From Dissophora ornata (taxonomy: Eukaryota > Mortierellomycota > Mortierellomycetes > Mortierellales > Mortierellaceae): DNA of 51,733 nucleotides. The notes below the pieces were generated by a model. The model was not told the DNA's origin. It was given only the letters and a program-made list of their open reading frames with translations, and searched no databases. Location of the stretch: positions 1 through 51,733 of the forward strand of contig MU616708.1 in assembly GCA_025201705.1 (NCBI GenBank), read 5' to 3'. Shown here in pieces: positions 11,401-21,876 of the stretch; position 1 is the first letter of the stretch; each line of letters starts with the position of its first letter. The position numbers and the translations under genes were made by a program.

Positions 11401-14384
11401 CCACCATGGCCTGTTGGATTTGAAATAAAAGTGCGGGTACCCCTGTCACTCGACATGGATCCTGTGTTGCAGGAATCGGCAGCCGAGATTTCTGATAGAG
11501 TCCCGTCGTCCTGTAGTGGGCGGCAATTGCGTGAAATGTTCATAGGCTTTACTGTACTGGAACTTAAAAATCCAGGGTCATCATCGGTGCTCGTTCGGAT
11601 GTGTCCAGATTTTGATTTGATATCAATATGATTCTGCTGAGATGTGCGACCATAGTTTGCTTGTTCAGCTGGCGAGTCGTCTTGTCGCTGTCCGTTCGTC
11701 TCTCTTTGGTTATCATAGTCATCCCCAGTGTTCCGGTCAGTCTGCTTGGCAGCCCGACTCTCTTCCAGAAACCCATTGGCGCTCTTTAGAGAAAACGAGA
11801 CTCTTCCAGGGGTGCCGGTAAGGTCTCTTAGTGTCTGATTTTCGGTTATGGCGTTTGCCGGCATGGCTGCTGTCGTGTTCCAAACCCTGGGCAGACTTCG
11901 CGACAGCTCGTTGGTCATCTTATTATGGTTCGAAATAGACTGGTGTGCAGTACCCCCAAGGTATCCATCAAACCGACGGCTGTTGGTGGAGTTCCGAGCG
12001 GTAGATGATTCCAGGTTGTCAAGCGAGACAGTATCCCGGATCATACCCCTTGGTCCATGGTTGGCTGATATATTGAGCTGCTTGAGTTCGGCCGCGAGAG
12101 GAGAATTAGGGTCGTAGAATATGTCGTCGTCATGCTTTTCAAAGTCGATAGCCTTTGATGATTGACCTCTGATTGCAAGAGCATCCGTAGAGCTGAGCCT
12201 CTTTCCAAACGGAGCCGAATATTGCATATTGTGGCTCTCGCTGACATATGGTATCGATATACTTGAAATTTCGTGCTCCATGATACCCATCATCTGCAAC
12301 TCATACATCTTGCAGCGAGTATAGAACTTCTGGGGATTAGGTTTCTGGGAGCCGACGTAGAACATGCAATCAATCCAATGCGGCATCATATAGTAGGTTT
12401 TAGTGACAGAGGACGGAAATGTTGGCGCCGCATCGTAATACAATGGGTCAGACATGTCGAGCTGGACTTCTGGAGCCGGGTTGGATGTACTTGCTTTAAA
12501 GGGCCTCGTCCATGGCGTTGCAGGTCGCGCTTCCGCCGGTGACTCCTTGATCGACGGGGGGCGGGAGCTGGGTCGCGAGAAGGTACTTGTGGAGCGGACC
12601 GTCAGATTGCCTCCATTATTATTGGCCGTGCCGAAGGTCGATGGTGAATGGCCATTCGAGTCGGCGACAGGCCCTTTCCAACGAAACAGGGGGACGATAT
12701 GCGCGGGTATTTTGGATAGACAAATCATATCCAATCCAATTCCTCCGCTGATCATCCTCTCTGTCGTCAGTCGGAGCAGCTTCTTGTCGACATCAAACAT
12801 TCCAGAGCCTGGTGTGATCATGACTATCGAGAGTCCTGTCCGTTGCAAGTCGCGATCGACATAGTGCTTGTCGAGTGAGTTGAGCGCCAAATTAACCGAC
12901 TCTAGGACGTTACCCTCGAATGCAAACGAGTTTTCCCCCGAGAGAATCTGGTACTGGCCAGCAGGGCGCAGGAGTATGTCTCGCTGGTATCGCATGACCT
13001 CTTCTTTCAGTGGAATAATCGCGGTGGTCCAGTCTGTTCTTGCCTCCCAGTCAATGACAACTTTGTAAAAGTCCTGGTAGAAACGCCCTGATTCATCCTT
13101 TTGGAGGCCTGTCTGGCCTCCAGGATAGCCATCAATGCGGAACCTAGCTTCCTCTTCCTCTTGATAAAAGATCCTTGAGAAGAGCACTATCGAGACAACG
13201 TGGTTGGTGGAAGACTCCAGTTCGGACTTGCCATCTCTTTTTCCTCGCCAGCGAGCAAAGAGATTCGGCAGAAATCCGAAAATGACCCGCTCAAAGAAGA
13301 TCTCCCCGTCTTCGTCGAATTCCCACATCTCGCGCGACATTTGGATAAAGATGAAATATTTGGCCGACTCTGAGCGGAATATGATCCTTGTTTCCGAAGT
13401 AATATATCCGCTAGAAACCTGCCGTCATTAAAAGCGCTCAAAGATCATTAGGGCAATGAATAAGGATGATGGCCATTAACTCCCAAATGGCACCAGGCAC
13501 TCACCGACTGGTTACCGACATAAATCTCTTTGACCTGAGCTCGAACACAGCCTAGGCACACAATCTTCTTTGCCTCGTAAACGCATGACCCCACCAGACT
13601 CGTTCTCAATCGCCACATGTCGCTCCGCCCGACATATTGGTCCCGAAAGGTCAGCTCTACATACTTTGCAGCATATTGGCTCGGGTCCGCCTAGTTGGTA
13701 TTGCAATAGGCACGCCCTTGTTAGTTTCGTGCTATACGTATATCCTCAATAAATACACGTATAATACTGTCTCCTTACCCTTTGCACAATAACATCCTGC
13801 CTTGACAGTCCAAACGCTTTGGCGACATTGCTGGCTAGTGATACCTGGGTGTAATATAGTCGGTCAGCATAATGTAGTACGATTTTAATCCACCTACTTG
13901 TTCAGTCGCACAGACCCTTCTAACATACCAGTACGGGCGCCTTGAGATGGGTATCCTTGTCGAGTCCGCTCCATTGAATAACCAGCCTCTTGGACGTGTC
14001 GCTGGGCAGGGCTGGGTCATAAATTTCGAAGAGGTCGTTGGGCTGGACGTTGGGAAAGTAGGCGGGCTCGATAAGGAATTCCCGTTTTGAGTAGAAGTCA
14101 TTATGAAGATAGAGCAACTTTGTGGCATTGGAGGATGGAGCTCCAACTGACGACAACTGGGGGCTGTCGTACGTTGACGAGGTGGCGCCGTTTCCTCCCG
14201 CGGAGGAGGTTTGCGGAAGAGGTGATGCCCCCCTAACAGGTGGTCCTGTTCCTGACGCTGCACCTGGCGCTATGCTTGAAGATGAGTTGAACATATGATG
14301 TACACCACAAGGAATCAGCAGTTCTCCAGGGGGCCAGTAAAGTCTGATTTCGGGAAGTGATGGCGCTTTGTTCGTCTTGGGCAT
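8448..14384 (-). CDS. IML1: Iml1/DEPDC5, GATOR1 (SEACIT) subunit
   Basis: Subunit of the vacuolar/lysosomal GAP complex that turns TORC1 off when amino acids are short. Four exons: 14384-13929, 13844-13779, 13690-13505, 13418-8448; 5679 nt, 1892 residues. The first three exons encode the N-terminal domain (LHNDFYSKREFLIEP, LASNVAKAFGL, QYVGRSDMWRL). The giant fourth exon opens with SGYITSETRIIFRS and SREMWEFDEDGE and carries the family string GGIGLDMICLSKIPAHIVPLF near residue 460. A DEP domain follows around residues 1325-1400 (FLGNEVVDWLIHNF, GKKLFDRGLF, HHFMDGHYFYQF), then the conserved C-terminal domain (HYDLAHNIKHCYHFQLHWLG). Long serine/asparagine-rich linkers separate the domains. Length is similar to or slightly above yeast and human relatives. 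Divergent from Rab2 with 153 bp between starts. Confidence 0.96.
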
Positions 14385-14402
14385 GGGTGGTCAAGTGACG
14401 TG

Positions 14403-14443
<41 letters not shown>

Positions 14444-14537
14444 GAGTCTTTGTTCTATGAGCGAAATGGAGTTGCGTCTTCTTTCATCCATACCCTAACA
14501 CACAAAACTTTCTTGCGCAACGAATACTCTTCCCAAC
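14385..14537. promoter_or_regulatory. shared Iml1/Rab2 divergent promoter with T38 tract
   Basis: Only 153 bp separate the two divergent start codons. The gap contains an unbroken run of 38 T on the plus strand (14404-14441). Long poly(dA:dT) tracts exclude nucleosomes in fungal promoters, so it probably serves both genes. That role is an inference; the run length may also vary between isolates or be mis-assembled. Confidence 0.6.
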
Positions 14538-16158
<1,621 letters not shown>

Positions 16159-16558
16159 ACAAACCTTTCTCGATAGCAAGCATCGACATGGCAGCTGTAT
16201 CATTGTCCTCCTCCCTAATATATATCTCTCGACTCTGTATTATCGTCGTCCCTTTCCTTCTCTTTCCAGCCCCTTTGGATTGTAGTAAAAATAAGTACGA
16301 TAATGGCTTGCAGACTAAGAGGGGAAGGAATGCCATGCGAGCGGTATTTTTGTCTATGCCTTCTGTGGGCACAGGTGTTGTTTATTTGTACGATATCTTT
16401 CAAATGAGGCGAGAAAGCATGAGAGAAAAGAGTGGAGGGATGTATTTTTGAGAGCGGATTTATTGCTTTTCCTCGATCGCTTGTCCTGATCATCCGTTCA
16501 CTGTCGTTTGTGCTGGAAAGGAATGCGTCGAACAATGAAAATGGGCCACAAATGATAT
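16159..16558. other. convergent 3' region, Rab2 / ATP synthase epsilon
   Basis: About 400 bp between two convergent stop codons, AT-rich in places and pyrimidine-rich just after the Rab2 stop. Expected to hold both 3' untranslated regions. No gene seen; longer frames here are minus-strand read-through of the ATP synthase epsilon intron. Confidence 0.5.
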
Positions 16559-17265
16559 TTAAGCAGCGGTGCGGGTGTTCAGAGTGTTCTTCTATTAAGG
16601 CATTGTAGAGCAATATCAAGAGAAAGAACGTGTGCGGTTCAGTATTCGTGCGATACACCATTTCTCGCTCCGAAAGAGACAGGCAAACGCGCTGGAGACG
16701 TTCACTTACGAGATCACCCTGCTTGCCGTTCTCCCACTTGGCGTACTTCAATCCCTGCTCGTCGCGGCGGACGGCAACGACGCGAGCCTCCTCCTTGAGC
16801 GAGTTGCGGACAGCGCGGGCGCAGACCTGAGCGTACTGCAAGTAGCTGTTGAGAGGGAAAAGCAATGGTGAAGGAAATCAAGACAAGATTAGGATCTTGC
16901 ACATGACTGAGGCATCAAGGCTCAGGGGTATACTGTGTCCGAAGCAGCATGAAGTGAGGAGGCTTGCACCGTGTTGAGCGAGGTTGTGTGTTGGTTGCAT
17001 TGAGCCGGTGTGCGTAGAGTTGGATATGGCGATCAAATTGAATGGTAAAGTGCTTTGTGCCTAACCAAGGTCACCAGCTAGATCTCGTCGATTGATGCAA
17101 GGAAAGACCCGGAAGAGGTACTGTTGATCATGCGATCTGTAGACGAGTTGCTTGTGCCATTATCGGGTGTGGTCCTGAAGTGGTAATCGTAGTACTTAGT
17201 GCGTTCTAGGGGAGGGATTCGCCAGAGATCACTTACGTGAGAGTGGGCTTCCAGAATTGAGACAT
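16559..17265 (-). CDS. ATP15: mitochondrial ATP synthase subunit epsilon
   Basis: Small central-stalk subunit of mitochondrial F1-ATPase (ATP15 in yeast, ATP5F1E in animals). Exons: 17265-17237, 16845-16710, 16591-16559; 198 nt, 65 residues. The start MSQFWKPTLTYLQYAQVCA matches the family pattern of an aromatic/tryptophan start, then a Y-x-x-Y/C helix. AVRNSLKEE and YAKWENGKQG follow, the latter recalling the plant W-x-D/N-G-K motif. No cleavable presequence is visible, as in other epsilon subunits. The last exon adds only ten residues ending RTAA; its acceptor follows a good pyrimidine tract, but this exon is the least certain part. Intron 1 is 391 nt, long for the region, with nothing recognised inside. 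Confidence 0.85.
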
Positions 17266-17584
17266 GGCTGATGGATGGATGGGTGAGGGAGAGATGGCGA
17301 GATGGGGTCGATAATTGGAAGGAGCCGTCTGTTTGTATCTCCACTCCTCACAACCTCCCTTAGTTCCCACTTCAAGCCACAAAAGAGAAATTATTCATCA
17401 CCGGAAATTCATTATCGGATGTTTTATAGATTTTTTTTTTATTTTACAAAGGGCAAAATTATGCAGGGCAGCAGTTGTCAGAGGTTGTAAAAAAGTATGC
17501 CGAAAGGTTAGCCAGAAGGAGGATGAACGGTTGGGTATGAAGTGATAGCGATATCCCATGAAGAACTGAACAGTAGTACTTTTT

Positions 17585-18244
17585 TCATCCGAGAAAGTTG
17601 GCAACGGCAAAGTGCACCACGACGTTACAGGCAATAAAGTCAGCAAATGCTCTAGTAGATGAAGGGAGAGATCCATTGAAGATCAACTGTTAGATAAATT
17701 GTCGACATGCCCACCCCATATCCTGAGAGACGTAAATCTATGCCATACCTTTCAGGACTAGTGGTGGGGAACTGAGATGCATTCTTTGGATTGGTTTGGA
17801 TACGGAGGTTGGCTGCAAGTGAGAATTACAATGACAGAGAGAGAAGTGCAGAGTCGTGAATACAATGGAGATGTCCAGTTGCATGGCAGTGCGTTGTATC
17901 GGCAACAATGGGCCGTTCATGCGCTTGCTACTCACCAGCGAGAACAAAGGCGGCAACGGTCGAGATAAATCCTGCCAAAAAGGCGTTGTTGGGGAAGGTT
18001 CCAGCGATACAAACGTAGACAAACTGAATGATTCCAGTCAAAAGCACATAGACCATATAACTGTCGATCAACTTCAAGGACCGTGGTGTCTCTGTCAAAA
18101 GAGTTGAATATTCTCGGGGTTAGAACGCACGTCGCGTGAAACTGTGGGCATCGAGTGGCGGGCCGAACAGAGAAGGTTGGCGAGGAATTTACCCTTGAAG
18201 TACGACGACAAGAGAGCGTTGGTGGAAGACTTGAACTCGTTCAT
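17585..18244 (-). CDS. OST2: oligosaccharyltransferase subunit Ost2/DAD1
   Basis: Essential membrane subunit of the ER oligosaccharyltransferase that N-glycosylates nascent proteins. Exons: 18244-18193, 18091-17936, 17812-17749, 17651-17585; 339 nt, 112 residues (human DAD1 has 113). Conserved strings: ETPRSLKLIDSYMVYVLLTG, AGTFPNNAFLAGFIS, LRIQTNPKN, SPERAFADF and the terminal NFLG. Three hydrophobic segments fit the known membrane topology. The start MNEFKSSTNALLSSY is the only ATG upstream in frame. It sits just downstream of SmD2, divergent from it with 229 bp between starts, and upstream of the epsilon gene on the same strand. Confidence 0.95.
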
Positions 18245-18473
18245 GATGCCGAGAGCTGTGGGGGGTGATGTAACGCGGGGGACGGGACGTAGATGATGAT
18301 GGATCGCATTCGCGCTTGGAATGCATTTCACAGATGTATGATATGCATCGCAAATGTCTTCCAATACCTCTATTGCCTATCAATTATTATTTAATTCCAA
18401 ACCTAGTTCTCAAGCACAAAGGACAGCTGAACAACAACACACATCGATCATCCACACCATACCATAGACAACC
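18245..18473. promoter_or_regulatory. shared OST2/SmD2 divergent promoter
   Basis: A 229-bp gap between the divergent start codons of Ost2 and SmD2, with no room for a second promoter region. No strong TATA box or named factor site was recognised. Confidence 0.55.
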
Positions 18474-19200
18474 ATGAGGTTAGTATACTCCTCTACATTG
18501 CTGCCAGGCCATGAAATAGCAATTACAGGAAGGATGTTCGGAGAGCTACAACACGTCCAAGCTCTGTCTCATCCACATGGTCGATCTAACGCGTGTTTCT
18601 GTGTTCTGATTCGGATTTGAATAGCAGCGCAAAGCCAAAGAGTGAGATGACGGAGGACGAGCTTCGCAAGCTCGAAGAAGAAGAGTTCAACACTGGCCCA
18701 CTCTCAGTCCTGCAACAGTCCGTTAAGAACCACACACAGATTCTTATCAGCTGCAGAAATAACAGGAAGTTGTTGGCTAGAGTCAAGGCATTCGATCGCC
18801 ACTGCAACATGGTGCTGGAGAACGTCAAAGAGGTAATGAAAGCGCTTCATTATTTCCTGCTACACCCTTGCATGGGGTCGAAGACAATTCCGTCTAAGAG
18901 CCGCAGTTTTGATTATATTTTCTTACGCAATAATGCTCACGGAACCCCCTCATAACAACATACAGATGTGGACTGAGGTTCCAAAAGCGGGCAAAGGCAA
19001 GAAGGCAAAGCCTGTCAACAAGGAGCGGTTCATCAGCAAATTGTTCTTGCGTGGAGACTCTGTCATTCTCGGTATGAGTTCTATTTCATGTGGTGTTTTT
19101 GTATCATAGCATTCCGACTAGTCTTTTGCATACGCAGGATATCTAACCATTGGATCCTTTTTTATACATTGTTACTGTAGTTCTCCGCAACATCGTTTAG
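18474..19200 (+). CDS. SMD2: spliceosomal protein SmD2
   Basis: Core Sm protein of the U1, U2, U4 and U5 snRNPs. Exons: 18474-18478, 18625-18832, 18966-19071, 19181-19200; 339 nt, 112 residues. The Sm1 motif ([20 protein letters not shown]), the [16 protein letters not shown] segment and the Sm2 motif ([14 protein letters not shown]) are intact, with the D2-typical lysine-rich insert between. The first coding exon is five bases (ATGAG), so the initiator codon and part of codon 2 are separated from the rest. The final exon is only 20 nt (VLRNIV). That exon overlaps, antisense, the last exon of a possible small gene on the minus strand. Confidence 0.95.
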
Positions 19201-19388
19201 GAGGTCGATCTTGGGAGGAGAGTTTGAAGCATCAATAGTGAACTGGACTGTAGGAGAGAGGAGGCTACCGCAGGTGTTACAGAGAAATCGTGTACAAAAT
19301 AAAGAATCTAACTCCCAGCAGAGAACAAGTTGGAGGCAAGATAACTGACAATACCATTGCTGGCGTACGACATGATAGTCATCAGCAT
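19162..19388 (-). CDS. possible small spliced gene, 53 residues, unknown
   Basis: Not recognised. Two exons, 19388-19313 and 19247-19162, join in frame (162 nt) across a 65-nt GT-AG intron whose acceptor follows a strong pyrimidine tract. The product begins MLMTIMSYASNG, has a mildly hydrophobic stretch (GIVSYLASNLFSAG) and ends in a polar tail ([16 protein letters not shown]). Codons lean toward C- and G-ending forms such as TAC, GCC, AAC and AAG, as in the neighbouring expressed genes. The last exon overlaps the final SmD2 exon in antisense. A TTTCAG just before the ATG could be another acceptor, so an upstream exon is possible. It could be a tiny membrane protein, an alternative 3' exon of uL14, or chance. 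Confidence 0.3.
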
Positions 19389-19494
19389 CTGAAAGCAAAC
19401 TCGGAGGAGGAAAAGCAAAGTTTCATTCAAAGCGTATAGAATGACCAGTTTATTTTTATTGCAACTTGAGCTGATGAGTCGGTGTAAATCGAAT

Positions 19495-20769
19495 TTAAAC
19501 GACGGTACCGGCGCAGGAAGCGATACGGGGCCAGAGATCGGCGCACTCCTTACCGACGGGGCCGGTAATGGCGGAACCCTTCATCTCACCCTTGGGGTTG
19601 ACAATGACACCGGCGTTGTCTAACGATAAATAATAAATGAATACATGATAAGTCTTCTGTGTAACTTGCGATTATTATGGGGAAATAGCATTGGAAGTGT
19701 GGGGATCGGTGGTGAGGACATACCCTCAAAGTAGATGAAGACACCGTCGCGACGGCGCCAAGCCTTGCGCTGGCGGATAATGACGGCGGGCATAACTAAT
19801 TGGGTTGAAAAAAACGAACGATCAGTCAAACTCCATTTCTCCTACAACGTCAAGATAGTTCCTGTCCCTGTCATTAGAATATCTCCAGTAACGGCTAAAG
19901 AACATACCCTTCTTTCTCAACTCTGGCTTTCCCTTCTTGACAGTGGCCATAACCATGTCACCGACACCACCGGCAGGCAACTTGTTGAGACGACCGTGAA
20001 TTCCCTTAACGGAGATAACGTACAAGTTCTTGGCGCCAGAGTTGTCGGCGCAGTTCATAACGGCACCGACGGGCAAACCCAAGGTCATGCGGAACTTGTT
20101 TCCGGAAGCAGCTCCACCTAGTGCAGCAAAGGTGCAGAAAAAAGTTGATCCAGAAATTAGCAATCAGATTCGAGATCTTGTTGCCTATACTATAGTCCAG
20201 TCGCTCCATCAAGAGATCCTGAGATTGGTAGATTTCGAAGGCGAATGGTAGGGTTGTTTGGGCTTTAAAATGGGGGCCATGAGGCAAGAAGAGTTGAATG
20301 CTGCACAGTGGAGTTATCAAAACATCCGCTAATGCCCTCCATCAATTCAGTTTGCTTTGGCAGCCAAATCGCTGTGGTAAAGTTTCCGCCTTGGTGCTGC
20401 CGCCAGGTGATGTAGTTCCGTGGGTCTGTTGGCGAGATGGACATTCCTTCCAATTCCCGTCAGCGACTCCTGATGATGCCCTCACAATGCTATCCGCACA
20501 GTGCGAATCGGCAGGTCATTGTTCGTTTCACTGATGGCGAGAAGAATGTCGCTGTTCCAGACACTGGGTGCAATTGAGCACGATATCTTTCCGCCCCGCA
20601 GTTGGAATTGGGATACGGCATTAAAAGATTGATTGATGGATGTCCTGCGTGCACCGATGGATGGGTTGAATTGACTATACGATCCTGTGGGTCGGATTCC
20701 TGTCTTCAGACATGCCAGACATAGTGAAGTGTGACTGTCAATCTACAATAACGCACCCTTTGCGGACAT
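19495..20769 (-). CDS. RPL23: 60S ribosomal protein uL14 (L23)
   Basis: Universal large-subunit protein at the interface near the sarcin-ricin loop. Exons: 20769-20757, 20117-19908, 19795-19724, 19619-19495; 420 nt, 139 residues, the family length. Strings [27 protein letters not shown] (given here in two parts: GNKFRMTLG and [14 protein letters not shown]), [45 protein letters not shown] and the end [16 protein letters not shown] are diagnostic when read piecewise. The first coding exon is 13 nt (MSAK plus one base), followed by a 639-nt intron. It shares a 208-bp divergent promoter with the small zinc-finger gene. Confidence 0.96.
20118..20756 (-). other. long first intron of uL14
   Basis: A 639-nt intron directly after the 13-nt first coding exon. 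It contains no exon-like frame with family support. A TGATGAT near 20471 and a CTGA near 20530 lie on the plus strand, opposite to the host transcript and badly placed relative to a 7-bp flanking stem, so I do not call a snoRNA. Confidence 0.5.
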
Positions 20770-20977
20770 GTTGTTGAAATAAATGAAAGAGGACTTTCAC
20801 ACTTCTCGCGCAGAGCCAGCAACTAAGTAGAAATTTCAGGGAGGTGGCTTGTGTGTTGTTCAGGTTCGCTCAAATCGCCCTGGCCTACTGGCCCTTGGTC
20901 TGAACCACTTTTCCTTGACCTCGGCCTCTTTCCTCCTTTGTTTCCATTCACCTCAACAACATACATTCATATCCACA
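20770..20977. promoter_or_regulatory. shared uL14/zinc-finger gene divergent promoter
   Basis: A 208-bp gap between divergent start codons, pyrimidine-rich toward the plus-strand gene. No specific site was recognised. Confidence 0.5.
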
Positions 20978-21573
20978 ATGGGCAACGTTAGTACACTCTC
21001 CCTCAATGCAGTTTCCCCCTTCATTCTACATGAAATCTATTCTTTGAAAACCAACTAAACCTTTGCGCCTGTCAACTGTCTTTCTTCCTCGTACCTCTTT
21101 TCTCTCTGCCTTGCGCTTTCTTCGAATGTAGGGTCAAAAAGCACAGATGAAGCGCGAGCGCAATGCCAAGAACGCAGGCGGCATTGCCAACAGTCAGCTC
21201 AAGGCCGTAAGTAGAGATATCCTATTGGTGCTTTTTTGCCTCTATTTATTCACGACAGATCAAGTTTGCTTATACGTCTCTCTATCGTCACCCAACATCT
21301 AGAACGAGGCTGCCAAAAGCATTGTTTGCCAGACTTGCCGTCAAACCTTCCTCTGCACTATCCGCATCAAGGCGTAAGTGGATATCCCCTTTCATCGTGG
21401 AGGCTGCTTGTTATAGGAGTCCGTGGCGAGCCAGATGCTTATCTTTGCGCCTTTTTTTTTTTTTTTTTTTTTTTTGGCTCATTTGCCTTAGCCTCGAGGA
21501 GCATGCTACTAACAAGCACAGCAAAACCGTCAATGATTGCTTCCCCGGCTTCGTTGAGACTCCCAAGAAGTAG
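20978..21573 (+). CDS. small zinc-finger protein, At2g23090/ZNF706-like
   Basis: Short basic protein with one C2H2-type finger, related to plant At2g23090-like proteins and distantly to animal ZNF706. The molecular role is not established. Exons: 20978-20986, 21132-21206, 21303-21373, 21492-21573; 237 nt, 78 residues. The start MGNGQKAQMKRERN and GGIANSQLKANEAAKSI match the basic 4F5-like N-terminal half. The finger reads CQTCRQTF, then EEHATNKH, followed by a DCFPGF motif also seen in the plant proteins (CFP). The first coding exon is nine bases (MGN). A T-rich tract precedes the last acceptor. Confidence 0.85.
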
Positions 21574-21876
21574 AGAGAAAATATTTTCTTTCTCCTTTCG
21601 ACAGAGCGTTGGTCGGTCTAATATTCCATGGGATGGGCGATTTCAAATCCTATTAATAAAAATTGTTTTTTTTTCATCCATGCACAATCACCAAAGCTGC
21701 ACGTGGGGGCGCAGTTGCAGCTGCTAATAGGGACGAGTAAGGAGACACTGGAAGATGTCCCTTTGCAATCATAGACTCTGGACAGGAGACAATATTGTGA
21801 GATATGACCGATTATCATATTAAGAGGCGCAGGCATATGTATTGGATGGCGAACAAGAATGTCAACTATATCGCAA

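Noticed and set aside
8689..13068. many 60-136 codon plus-strand frames across 8.7-13.1 kb
   Set aside because: All are shadows of the single long Iml1 exon on the minus strand.
16215..16865. 216-codon minus-strand frame around ATP synthase epsilon
   Set aside because: It runs through a GT donor into intron and 3' sequence; the spliced 65-residue product matches the family, the extension does not.
20461..20554. possible C/D snoRNA in the uL14 intron
   Set aside because: A TGATGAT, a CTGA and a 7-bp flanking stem exist but on the strand opposite to the host, and the D box is about 15 nt away from the stem.
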